Part shown: positions 1 to 7,059 of the stretch, piece by piece
Position numbering within the stretch: the first letter of the stretch is position 1
Layout of the letters: each line of letters begins with the position of its first letter
From: Pseudomonas viridiflava
Lineage (GTDB): Bacteria > Pseudomonadota > Gammaproteobacteria > Pseudomonadales > Pseudomonadaceae
Assembly: GCF_900582625.1 (NCBI RefSeq)
Contig: NZ_UTIQ01000241.1
Span: forward strand, 186,001-250,000
Reading direction: 5' to 3'
DNA: 64,000 nucleotides
Program-made: the position numbers and the translations under genes
The notes under the pieces: generated by a model
What the model was told of the DNA's origin: nothing
The model's input: only the letters and a program-made list of their open reading frames with translations
Databases searched by the model: none

Positions 1-2
1 GC

Positions 3-341
3 GGCGTGGCGCTGGGCCTGCAATTTCCCACCTCGATGGTGGCCGTACAAAGCGCGGCGCCGCTCAGCCATCTTGGCGTGGTAACGGCTGCGTGCGGGAT
101 GTTTCGCGGCCTTGGCGGTGCGCTGGGTGTCACGCTGCTGTCGAGCCTGCTCTGGCATCTGCTGCCCAGCGTCGACCCTGAGCACATCAGCGCCAGCCTC
201 GGTCAGGTGGATAGCTCGCTCCTGCGCACTGCGTTCCGCGACTTGTTGCTGCTGGACGCCGCCATCGCCGCCATCCCGTTGTTGATTGCCCTGTGCATGG
301 CCGACAAGCCACTGCGGCACAAGGTAGAAGCCGATACCTGA
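3..341 (+). CDS. MFS transporter, C-terminal fragment (truncated by window edge)
   Basis: The reading frame is open from the left edge and ends at a TGA, so only the last 112 residues of a larger protein are seen. Two hydrophobic stretches are visible, one with a GGALGV glycine motif and one near the end rich in Ala/Ile/Leu, followed by a short charged cytoplasmic tail. This matches the last helices of 14-helix (DHA2-type) drug/proton antiporters of the inner membrane. The substrate cannot be judged. A GTG sits at base 6, but it is internal to the family alignment and is not a credible start. Confidence 0.6.
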   Translation, partial: GVALGLQFPTSMVAVQSAAPLSHLGVVTAACGMFRGLGGALGVTLLSSLLWHLLPSVDPEHISASLGQVDSSLLRTAFRDLLLLDAAIAAIPLLIALCMADKPLRHKVEADT

Positions 342-498
342 CGGCGACAATCCGCCCGCTGCTGGCGGAATCCGGCCACATTCCATTCAGCCTTTTCCCC
401 ACTTTCGCCCCGAAAGCCCCGTGCTGCGGCGCTCTGCCGCACCTGGCCCCGGTCTTGCTGTATGCCGTCTGGATAGCAAACTGGAAATGGTCAAACTG

Positions 499-2088
499 AT
501 GAAAAAGCTGTTGTTAACCCTCGTCTGCCTGCTCGTTGTCGGCTGCGCAAAAACCCCCGAACCCGAAAAAACTGTCGATGTGCTGCTGATTGGTGGCGGC
601 ATCATGAGCGCCAGCCTGGGCACCTACTTGAACGAACTGGAGCCGGGCTGGAGCATCGACATTTACGAGCGCATGGGCCAAGTCGCCGAGGAAAGCTCGA
701 ACCCCTGGAACAACGCAGGCACCGGCCACTCGGCCTTCTGCGAGCTGAACTACACGCCTGAAGTTGCCGACGGCAGCATCGACATCAGCAAAGCGGTGGC
801 GATCAACGAGTCGTTCGAAATCTCCAAGCAGTTCTGGGCGTATCAGGTTGAGCAAAAAGTGCTCAACAACCCCAAGACGTTTATCAATAACGTGCCGCAC
901 ATGAGCTTCGTATGGGGTGACGAAAATGTCGCCTACCTGCATAAACGTCACGCGGCCTTGCAGCACAGCTCGCTGTTTCGCGGCATGGAATATTCCGAAG
1001 ACCCGGCGCAGATCAAACAGTGGATTCCGCTGGTCATGGACGGCCGCGCTGAAGGCCAGAAGTTAGCGGCCACGCGTATGCCGATTGGCACCGACGTCAA
1101 CTTCGGCGAAATCACCCGCCAGCTGTTCGGCTCGCTGACCACTCGGCCTGGCGTGGCGCTGCACCTGCAACATGAAGTGCGCGACATTGTGCGCAACGAC
1201 GACGGCACCTGGACCGTGGTGGTCGCCGACCTCGGCAACGCTGAACAACTGAAAAGCGTCAAAGCCAAATTCGTGTTTATCGGTGCCGGAGGCGGCGCGC
1301 TGAAGCTGCTGCAGAAATCCGGTATCGCCGAGGCAGACGGTTACGCGGGCTTCCCGGTCGGCGGCGAATTCCTGGTCACCAAGAACCCGGAAATCGTCGC
1401 TCAGCACCAAGCCAAGGTGTACGGCAAAGCCTCGGTGGGCTCGCCGCCGATGTCTGTTCCGCACTTGGACACCCGTGTGATCGATGGTCAGAAAGCGCTG
1501 CTGTTCGGCCCGTTCGCCACGTTCTCGACCAAGTTCCTCATCAACGGCTCGCTGTGGGACATGTTCAGCGCCATGACTTGGAACAATTTGATGCCCATGG
1601 CCAACGCCGGGTTGGATAACACCTCGCTGACCACCTACCTGGTCGGCCAACTGATGCTCAGCCAGGACGATCGCATGGCTGCCTTGCGCGAGTATTTCCC
1701 CGAAGCCAAAGACGCCGACTGGGAGCTGGTGCACGCCGGCCAACGCGTGCAAATCATCAAGAAAGACCCGCAGTTGGGTGGCGTGTTGCAGTTCGGCACC
1801 GAAGTGGTGAGCTCGGCAGACGGCAGCATTGCCGCCCTGCTCGGCGCCTCTCCTGGCGCCTCCACTGCCGCGCCGATCATGCTGTCGGTGCTGGAAAAAA
1901 CCTTCAAAGACAAGGTCAAAACGCCCGAGTGGCAGGCCAAGCTGAAGGAGATCATTCCCTCGTACGGCAAGAAGCTGAACAACGACCTTGAGCTGACCAA
2001 CGCCACGCGCGCCTGGAGCAGCGAACGTCTGCAACTGCCGTTCGTGCAGGTGCAGCCCGACAGCGACCCGATGGTCGACGCGCTCTAA
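499..2088 (+). CDS. mqo: Malate:quinone oxidoreductase with lipoprotein-type signal
   Basis: FAD-dependent enzyme that oxidises malate to oxaloacetate and passes electrons to the quinone pool. The family pattern is clear: a GGGIMS dinucleotide-binding loop at residues 32-37, then ERMGQVAEESS, NNAGTGHSAFCELNYTPE, and the C-terminal GASPGAST segment. I chose the ATG at 499 (529 aa) because GGAAATGG lies just upstream and because it gives a clean signal: MKKLLLTLVCLLVVGC, with a V-V-G-C lipobox at 13-16. An ATG at 487 is the alternative. MQO is usually a peripheral protein of the cytoplasmic face, so an exported lipoprotein form is odd. Pseudomonads often carry more than one MQO. Confidence 0.93.
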   Translation: MKKLLLTLVCLLVVGCAKTPEPEKTVDVLLIGGGIMSASLGTYLNELEPGWSIDIYERMGQVAEESSNPWNNAGTGHSAFCELNYTPEVADGSIDISKAVAINESFEISKQFWAYQVEQKVLNNPKTFINNVPHMSFVWGDENVAYLHKRHAALQHSSLFRGMEYSEDPAQIKQWIPLVMDGRAEGQKLAATRMPIGTDVNFGEITRQLFGSLTTRPGVALHLQHEVRDIVRNDDGTWTVVVADLGNAEQLKSVKAKFVFIGAGGGALKLLQKSGIAEADGYAGFPVGGEFLVTKNPEIVAQHQAKVYGKASVGSPPMSVPHLDTRVIDGQKALLFGPFATFSTKFLINGSLWDMFSAMTWNNLMPMANAGLDNTSLTTYLVGQLMLSQDDRMAALREYFPEAKDADWELVHAGQRVQIIKKDPQLGGVLQFGTEVVSSADGSIAALLGASPGASTAAPIMLSVLEKTFKDKVKTPEWQAKLKEIIPSYGKKLNNDLELTNATRAWSSERLQLPFVQVQPDSDPMVDAL

Positions 2089-2223
2089 GCGCACGCCCTG
2101 CCACGCGCCGGCTGCCCTGGCTGGCGCATGGCCTTGCGGTGCAACGCTTGCGCTTGCGAGGCCACCGGTTGAACGGCACACTGCCCGCTCGCAGGCACAT
2201 CGCCGCCCCTACTGGAGACACCC

Positions 2224-2637
2224 ATGCCTGTAATGGATACCGACAAACGTATGGCCGCCCGCGCCTTCATCCTGGGCCACGCCGACGCGCTGAGCTGCAC
2301 GGTGTACCGTCTCGACGAGAGCGACCCTGAGGCCGAAGAAGAAGACCTGGGTGACGGCAAAGTGCTGTTCGCCGGCCAGTTCAGCGCGCCGGCCGAGTGG
2401 GATGCAGAAGCCCATGAAGACTTCTTCGGCGATGCCGACCCTGGCCTGTTTTTCAACGCCTACATCGAAAGCGAAGCCAAACCCGGCAGCAAAGCGCACT
2501 TCAGCGCCGAGATCGGCGACTACGTCGCGGCGCTGCCCGGCTTGGGCGAAGTGGTGATGTATTACGTGTATGACGCCGTAGAAGATGAAAGCGGCCGTTT
2601 GTGCGTGCTGATTCGCGACGAAGAACAGCCGGCGTAA
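2224..2637 (+). CDS. Conserved hypothetical acidic protein
   Basis: A 137-aa acidic protein without signal peptide or membrane segment. It has a run of Glu/Asp near residues 33-42 (DPEAEEEDLGDG) and later aromatic beta-like stretches (VVMYYVYDA). It begins at an ATG eight bases after a GGAGA ribosome-binding sequence. I do not recognise a characterised family; it looks like a soluble cytoplasmic protein of the kind found conserved only among pseudomonads. It follows mqo by 135 bases and may be a separate unit. Function unknown. Confidence 0.7.
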   Translation: MPVMDTDKRMAARAFILGHADALSCTVYRLDESDPEAEEEDLGDGKVLFAGQFSAPAEWDAEAHEDFFGDADPGLFFNAYIESEAKPGSKAHFSAEIGDYVAALPGLGEVVMYYVYDAVEDESGRLCVLIRDEEQPA

Positions 2638-2660
2638 CGCCTAGACGGGCTTGTTGGAAT

Positions 2661-2695
2661 CCTTCACGAAATCTTCACAATTGCTGCGCAATACT
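2661..2695 (+). promoter_or_regulatory. Possible Pho-box-type promoter
   Basis: Two TTCAC elements lie 11 bp apart (CTTCACG at 2662-2668 and CTTCACA at 2673-2679), followed by AATACT at 2690-2695 as a possible -10. Pho promoters have two 7-bp repeats with 11-bp periodicity about 10 bp upstream of the -10. The match to the CTGTCAT consensus is only partial (TCAC core), so this is a weak call. Confidence 0.3.
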
Positions 2696-2701
2696 CGAGG
2701 C

Positions 2702-2756
2702 AGCTGAAGGACCAGCCCCTATCTGCAAATAGCCCGCTTTATGCGGGCTTTTTGTT
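2702..2756 (+). ncRNA. Candidate short RNA ending in a strong terminator
   Basis: Between the Pho-like promoter and the terminator at 2731-2754 there are only about 50 bases and no gene. If the promoter is real, the product is a very short untranslated RNA. The alternative is that the terminator simply ends the 2224-2637 transcript. No known sRNA family is recognised. Confidence 0.22.
2731..2754 (+). terminator. Rho-independent terminator
   Basis: AGCCCGC (2731-2737), loop TTTAT, GCGGGCT (2743-2749), then TTTTTG. A 7-bp perfect stem with a T-tract on the + strand; it ends the 2224-2637 transcript and/or the candidate short RNA. Confidence 0.9.
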
Positions 2757-2777
2757 GTCTGCGATTTGCGGCAAAGG

Positions 2778-2808
2778 CCATCGCGGCTAAAGCCGCTCCC
2801 ACAAATGG
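2778..2808. repeat. REP-like element
   Basis: The segment GCGGCTAAAGCCGC followed by TCCCACA is a short imperfect hairpin of the type dispersed between Pseudomonas genes (REP/BIME family). It sits in the roughly 310-base stretch between the hypothetical gene and the nitroreductase; nothing else is seen there beyond the terminator and Pho-like site. Confidence 0.65.
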
Positions 2809-2947
2809 CGGCGAAACAGGCATCGGCGACCCAGCATCGGTTAAAACCGCTTAGTCACTGGCGGTTTAACGGCAGCCTGCTGGATTGCGTTCGGCGCGTT
2901 AACTCCTTAGAACAATGAACACGCACCGCCATTCAAGGACGCCACTC

Positions 2948-3619
2948 ATGTCTGTAGCCGACACCCTGAAAAAACGCATCTCGGTGCGCGCCTTTCTCGA
3001 CACCCCCGTGGACGCTGCCACCGTCCACGCCTTGCTGGAAGACGCACGCTGGTCACCTTCTGGCGGCAACCTGCAACCGTGGAAAGTCATCGCCGTCGCC
3101 GGCGCCGAAAAAGCCGCATTGGAGCGTTTGGCTGTCGAAGCCATTATGAAAAACCCCAAGGGCGAGGTGGGCGATTACCCGATTTATCCCGAAGTGCTTC
3201 AAGACCCTTACCGCGCGCGGCGCTACAAAATCGGTGAAGACATGTACGCATTGCTGGGCATTCCTCGGGAAGATAAAGGCGCGCGGTTGAAATGGATGTC
3301 GCGCAACTACCAGTTTTTCGGCGCCCCGGTGGGCCTCTTCTTCGTTATCGACAAAGCCATGGGCAACGGGCAGTGGGCGCATGTCGGCATGTTTATGCAG
3401 TCGCTGGCGCTACTGGCTGAAGAACGCGGCCTGGGCACCTGCATGCAGGAAGCCTGGGGCATGGCGCGCGACAGCCTGCACCGGCATTTCAGCTTGCCTG
3501 ATAACGAAGTGGTGTATTGCGGCATGGCCCTGGGCTACCCGGACCGCGAGGCGACCATAAACCAGCTGCGCTCCGAGCGCGCGCCGGTTGAGGAATTCGC
3601 TCAGCTTCGCGGCTTTTGA
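2948..3619 (+). CDS. Nitroreductase family protein
   Basis: Cytoplasmic FMN enzyme of the NfsA/NfsB-like fold that reduces nitro groups or quinones with NAD(P)H. The N-terminal RISVRAFLDTPV is the phosphate/FMN-binding element of the family, SPSGGNLQPWKVI follows at about residues 38-50, and the later segment with GLGTCMQEAWGMARD and CGMALGYPD is the C-terminal FMN-contact region. Length (223 aa) is normal. The ATG at 2948 was chosen over one at 2915 because AAGGA stands about nine bases before it and homology begins right after. Natural substrate unknown. Confidence 0.9.
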   Translation: MSVADTLKKRISVRAFLDTPVDAATVHALLEDARWSPSGGNLQPWKVIAVAGAEKAALERLAVEAIMKNPKGEVGDYPIYPEVLQDPYRARRYKIGEDMYALLGIPREDKGARLKWMSRNYQFFGAPVGLFFVIDKAMGNGQWAHVGMFMQSLALLAEERGLGTCMQEAWGMARDSLHRHFSLPDNEVVYCGMALGYPDREATINQLRSERAPVEEFAQLRGF

Positions 3620-3648
3620 ATTTCTCTCAACAAAGCACCAATCAGCGC

Positions 3649-3697
3649 TCGACATCTTAAAAACACGCGAACTAGAATACTGTATATCCGAACAGTA
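3649..3697 (+). promoter_or_regulatory. Sigma-70 promoter overlapped by LexA (SOS) box
   Basis: TCGACA (3649-3654), an 18-bp spacer and TAGAAT (3673-3678) make a good sigma-70 promoter. Directly over the expected start site lies CTGTATATCCGAACAG (3680-3695), a CTG-N10-CAG LexA box extended by TA on both sides into a near-palindrome. This placement predicts repression by LexA and induction by DNA damage. Confidence 0.87.
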
Positions 3698-3712
3698 AAG
3701 AGGTTTTGCAAG

Positions 3713-3958
3713 ATGTCGAAAGCTGCCGCTCCTCGCCAGCCGAGCCAGTACGAACTGCTCGCGACTCGCCTGCAACGCATCATCAACTCCCCCGCCGCGC
3801 AGAAATCGAAAACCGCCCTGCTCTACAAAGCGCCGGACGAATCCGATGACGACTGGGCACAGGTGCTGGCTGAAATTGGCGAAACCGACAACGTCACCAT
3901 CGCCTACCGCGACGATGGTGGTGTGCATTTGTTTTGGGTGGTTCAGCAGGACGATTGA
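3713..3958 (+). CDS. DUF1654-type small protein, LexA-controlled
   Basis: An 81-aa soluble protein with the pattern of the Pseudomonas DUF1654 family: YELLATRLQRIINSP near residues 13-27, a KTALLYKA segment, an acidic patch (DESDDDW) and RDDGGVHLFW near the C-terminus. Function of the family is not known to me, but members are often under SOS control, and here a LexA box sits 15 bp before the ATG. The ribosome-binding sequence AAAGAGG lies next to the box. The gene converges with a nuclease gene whose stop is only nine bases away. Its likely time of expression is the DNA-damage response. Confidence 0.8.
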   Translation: MSKAAAPRQPSQYELLATRLQRIINSPAAQKSKTALLYKAPDESDDDWAQVLAEIGETDNVTIAYRDDGGVHLFWVVQQDD

Positions 3959-3967
3959 AGTGGCAGC

Positions 3968-4795
3968 TCAGCAACCAATCGTGGCCGCTAATTGTCCTGG
4001 CCTGGATTTGAGCCTCGCCTGCACCGACGTCGGCAGATTGCTCCAGACCGTTAAACCCGCGCGTTTCTCCACTTCAACCACGCTCGTTTGATAGGTGCAG
4101 TAGCTGGCGCCGCGCGGCGTCTCTTGCTCCATGATGAAGGCGGCGTACAGACCCGATTCAGGCGTTCTGCCCACGAAGATGATTTTCCAATAGCCGCTGG
4201 GAATGGTGTGCGGCATCGCCGTGCCTGGCAGCGTGCCGATGTAACGCTCATAGAGCGGGCCGGTCAGCACGTGCACCTCATCGATGTCGGCACGTTTACT
4301 CAGGCTACGCTCGCGATCCTCCAGTGCTGCCCACGCGCCTTGGTTGAGGTCCGACTTTTGCGGCGTGATGTTGGACAAGTAATTCAGCGTTTCCCAATCC
4401 GCCACGCCGCCCATCGAGGCCAGGTTCGCCTGATGGCCACGATCCACTTTCAGTGCGGCGCTCGCTCCGGTGTAGTCCTCCGGTGCCAGCGTCTGGCCCG
4501 CCGGGATATCGGGATCGATCCGCCAATTACGCGGGCGGTTGCTGGCGGGCGTGTCTTTGGTGATTCGGTAGGCCACCCAATTGGCGAACTTGGTTTCGCC
4601 ATTATTGTTCAAGCTGTAGGCCGCTCTGTTGAGGGTCTGGGCGCTGCCACCCGCGGGGCAGCCAACCGCACAATGATCGACGATGGGCTCGGGAGAATTC
4701 TGCCCCGGCAGCTGAAGACCGGAGAACGACGAGCAGGCTGAAAAGAAAGGTAGGAGGCCGAAAATAAAAAACTTAAACCGCACGGTTGTACGCAT
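3968..4795 (-). CDS. Exported DNA/RNA non-specific endonuclease (NUC1 type)
   Basis: The DRGH motif at about residues 118-121 followed by SNITPQKSDLNQGAW and Glu159 is the His-Me finger active site of Serratia-type nucleases, with His121 as base, Asn151 for the metal ion and Glu159 as support. The 275-aa form starts at the ATG at 4795, giving a positively charged start, a hydrophobic stretch and FFSAC at 17-21, which could be a poor lipobox or a cleavable signal. It probably acts in the periplasm or outside the cell on DNA and RNA. No immunity-like gene is seen beside it, as expected for an exported, disulfide-capable nuclease (Cys42, Cys46, two more near the end). Confidence 0.85.
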   Translation of the reverse strand: MRTTVRFKFFIFGLLPFFSACSSFSGLQLPGQNSPEPIVDHCAVGCPAGGSAQTLNRAAYSLNNNGETKFANWVAYRITKDTPASNRPRNWRIDPDIPAGQTLAPEDYTGASAALKVDRGHQANLASMGGVADWETLNYLSNITPQKSDLNQGAWAALEDRERSLSKRADIDEVHVLTGPLYERYIGTLPGTAMPHTIPSGYWKIIFVGRTPESGLYAAFIMEQETPRGASYCTYQTSVVEVEKRAGLTVWSNLPTSVQARLKSRPGQLAATIGC

Positions 4796-5036
4796 TGCAA
4801 GGCATCTCATCGACAAACGCGCCAGCCTAATTGCGAGCGCGAACGCGACCATTATCATGAAGCTGGCGGCAGTTATCACACGCGTGCGCTGTGCTCGCCC
4901 CGCAGAAGGTTCTTAGAAACTAGCCTTTAACTCAAAGAGATAGCCGACACGTTCGCAATTGATGCGCGCGCTTTTGCCTGAGTCCAGGCTGGCATCGGAA
5001 GGACGGTGTGCGAGTCTGCGAATTGCCGGAGCCGAG

Positions 5037-5062
5037 AAAAGCGTCGTGCGGCTACACGACGC
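5037..5062 (-). terminator. Terminator of tRNA-Thr
   Basis: On the minus strand GCGTCGTG, a six-base loop and CACGACGC form an 8-bp perfect stem followed by TTTTC. It starts 13 bases beyond the CCA end of the tRNA gene. Confidence 0.85.
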
Positions 5063-5074
5063 GTTTCTGCAAGA

Positions 5075-5150
5075 TGGTGCCGTTGAGAGGAATCGAACCC
5101 CCGACCTCCTGATTACGAATCAGATGCTCTACCGACTGAGCTACAACGGC
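5075..5150 (-). tRNA. tRNA-Thr (anticodon CGT)
   Basis: A 76-nt cloverleaf on the minus strand. The acceptor stem is GCCGTTG/CAACGGC with an encoded CCA end, the D-arm reads AGCTCAGTCGGTAGAGC, the anticodon loop is TTCGTAA (CGT), and the T-arm contains GGTTCGATTCC. It reads the ACG threonine codon. Confidence 0.97.
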
Positions 5151-5174
5151 GTACACGTGAGGAATTCTAGAACA

Positions 5175-5191
5175 GCCCCGAGAATCGGGGC
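5175..5191 (-). terminator. Hairpin downstream of cvfB
   Basis: GCCCCGA-GAA-TCGGGGC, a 7-bp perfect stem between the cvfB stop and tRNA-Thr, both on the minus strand. The following bases (TGTTCT) are only partly T-rich, so termination may be incomplete and could allow some read-through into the tRNA gene. Confidence 0.6.
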
Positions 5192-5197
5192 GAGGCG

Positions 5198-6037
5198 TTA
5201 TTTGGGCAGTTCGATGCGGTCGGCGTGAATAACCAACTCGCCCTGTTTGTACAACGCGCCGATGGCTTTTTTGAAGTTGCCTTTGCTGACGCCAAACAGC
5301 CCGGCGATGGTTTCTGGTGGGCTCTTGTCGCTTACTGCCAGCACGCCGCCACTTTCGCGCAGTTTGTTGAGGATCTGCTCATGCAGCCCAACCGCGGCTT
5401 CTTTGCCGACCGGTTGCAGGCTCAGGCTGATTTTGCCGTCGGGGCGAATTTCTTTGATAAAGCCCTGTTCCTGCTTGCCAGCGCGCAAAAACTTGAACAC
5501 TTCGTTCTTGTGAATCAGGCCCCAGTGCTGGTTGTTGATGATGGCTTTGAAGCCCATGTCGGTGGATTCAGCCACCAACAAATCAACGGCCTGGCCAACC
5601 TTGTAGGCGGCGGGCGTGTTGTCGAGGTAACGGTCCAGGCGGGCGGTGGCGGTAATGCGGCGGGTGTGTTTGTCGAGGTAGACGTGCACCACGCAATAGT
5701 CGCCGGCTTGCAGTGTGCGTTTTTCTTCGGAGTACGGCAGCAGCAGGTCTTTGGATAAGCCCCAGTCGAGGAAGATGCCAATGCTGTTGACTTCCTTGAC
5801 CTTCAAACTGGCGAACTCGCCCACTTGCACCTTCGGCTTTTCGTTGGTGGCGATGAGTTTGTCGTCGCTGTCCAGATAGATGAAGACGTTCAGCCAGTCT
5901 TCCACTTCGGTCGGCGTGTCTTTGGGAATGTAGCGGTTGGGCAGCAGAATCTCGCCGTCGGCGCCGCCGTCCAGGTAGAGGCCGAAGTTGGTGTGTTTAA
6001 CCACCTGCAAACTGTTGAAACGTCCGATTAAAGCCAT
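5198..6037 (-). CDS. cvfB: CvfB-family S1-type RNA-binding protein
   Basis: A 279-aa cytoplasmic protein of the CvfB/YitL family: three to four S1-like OB folds (FNSLQVVKHTNFGLYLDGG at the start, LKVKEVNSIGIFLDWGL near residues 80-100, then one ending in GKISLSLQPVG) and a C-terminal winged-helix (PPETIAGLFGVSKGNFKKA). The S. aureus homologue binds RNA and influences virulence genes; in pseudomonads the role is not established. It starts right after an AAGAGGGCAG-type leader. A hairpin lies just past the stop. Confidence 0.88.
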   Translation of the reverse strand: MALIGRFNSLQVVKHTNFGLYLDGGADGEILLPNRYIPKDTPTEVEDWLNVFIYLDSDDKLIATNEKPKVQVGEFASLKVKEVNSIGIFLDWGLSKDLLLPYSEEKRTLQAGDYCVVHVYLDKHTRRITATARLDRYLDNTPAAYKVGQAVDLLVAESTDMGFKAIINNQHWGLIHKNEVFKFLRAGKQEQGFIKEIRPDGKISLSLQPVGKEAAVGLHEQILNKLRESGGVLAVSDKSPPETIAGLFGVSKGNFKKAIGALYKQGELVIHADRIELPK

Positions 6038-6177
6038 GTGTACTGCCCTCGTTGCGTGGCCGGCATTCTACCCGAAGCACGCCGCCAACAGTGACGGCCA
6101 GGCGCCATTGCCGGATAATCCGCCGCCGATGCTCGCCCCTGGCCGGCGGCATTTTCCCTTTTGATAACGAGCGGCCC

Positions 6178-6399
6178 ATGACCAGCGAAAAACAGCACAA
6201 CGCGCTTCACGGCGTCACCCTGGAAGCCATCGTGACGGCGTTGGCGGCGCATTACGGATGGGAAAAGCTCGGCGAGCTGATCGCCATTCGCTGTTTTCAG
6301 AGCGAACCCAGCGTGAAGTCGAGTCTGAAATTTCTTCGTAAAACCCCGTGGGCACGCGAAAAAGTGGAAGCGCTATACGTGCGCACGCGGCTGCACTGA
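6178..6399 (+). CDS. VF530-family (DUF2132) small DNA-binding-like protein
   Basis: A 73-aa protein with NALHGVTLEAIVTALAAHYGWEKLGELI and the later basic FLRKTPWAREKVEALY helix, the pattern of the VF530 family. The Vibrio fischeri member has a helical DNA-binding-like fold by structure; biological role is unknown. I start it at the ATG at 6178; the upstream in-frame ATG would add 42 residues without family support. It is divergent from cvfB. Confidence 0.82.
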   Translation: MTSEKQHNALHGVTLEAIVTALAAHYGWEKLGELIAIRCFQSEPSVKSSLKFLRKTPWAREKVEALYVRTRLH

Positions 6400-6578
6400 C
6401 CGACGGTGCTTGGCCGGAGCCGCCCTCGATACCGGCCGTTTTTAAGGATTTACAAGGGCTTAAGTTAATTCAACGGCGCGCCGGAAATTCACCCGAACGA
6501 GAATTCAGCGTTATTTAGCCGGGCCAGGGCCGCTCATTTTGTGTACAATGCCTGGCCAAATTACTGTTGACAGGTTAA

Positions 6579-6767
6579 ATGGCCGCCATGCGCGTTAAAG
6601 CATCCGAAATGAAGAAAAAAGCCCCTCCTGCCGTTGAAACTCACAGCTCGATCGACGATGCAGTGACGGCATTCCTGAAAGCTGGTGGCCAGATTCAGGA
6701 AATTCCAAAAGGTGTTAGCGGTCAGGTGTTCGCCCCGTCGCGCCACATCACCCTCGGTAAAAAGTAA
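6579..6767 (+). CDS. Small conserved protein with a SutA-like FLxxGGxIQEI motif
   Basis: A 62-aa protein with a Lys-rich start, then AVTAFLKAGGQIQEIPKGVSG. That core resembles the FLxxGGxVQEI stretch near the C-terminus of SutA, an RNA-polymerase-binding regulator of slow-growing Pseudomonas aeruginosa, but the acidic N-terminal half of SutA is missing. The start could be the first ATG or the ATG three codons later. TACAAT at 6543-6548 is a possible -10 element. It is a single-gene unit; function is not known. Confidence 0.7.
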   Translation: MAAMRVKASEMKKKAPPAVETHSSIDDAVTAFLKAGGQIQEIPKGVSGQVFAPSRHITLGKK

Positions 6768-7059
6768 GTCTTTCGCTATTGCTGCTGTTCCTGGCGCTTT
6801 GTTTGTCATTCTTGAATGAAAGCGCTCGAACAGCTGTAGTACCCGCCCCGATTCTCCCCTCCTTGTCCGTCTGACCTTTCTCGTTTTACGCCCCGCTACA
6901 CCACTGCTCACACATTCGCCCCGCCGCGCAGAACAAGCTTCTGGCCTCACGCATAGAGATGTTTCAGAATCGTGACAACGCGGTCGCCGCTCTAGCTCTA
7001 GTTTCTTAGGTGCTTTGCCGACTGGCTTGGATTCTCTCTGCCTTATCTCAGGAGCTCCC
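6768..7059 (+). other. Intergenic region upstream of the membrane sulfatase
   Basis: About 290 bases without a credible gene. It holds one imperfect hairpin (GCGCTTT ... GAAAGCGC at about 6796-6827, with TCATTC-TT-GAATGA inside), which may end the upstream small gene, then pyrimidine-rich sequence without recognised motifs. Confidence 0.45.

Noticed and set aside
4088..4741. + strand frame of 217 codons opposite the nuclease gene
   Set aside because: It is antisense to a gene with intact DRGH nuclease motifs and has an Arg/Gly-rich translation without domain.
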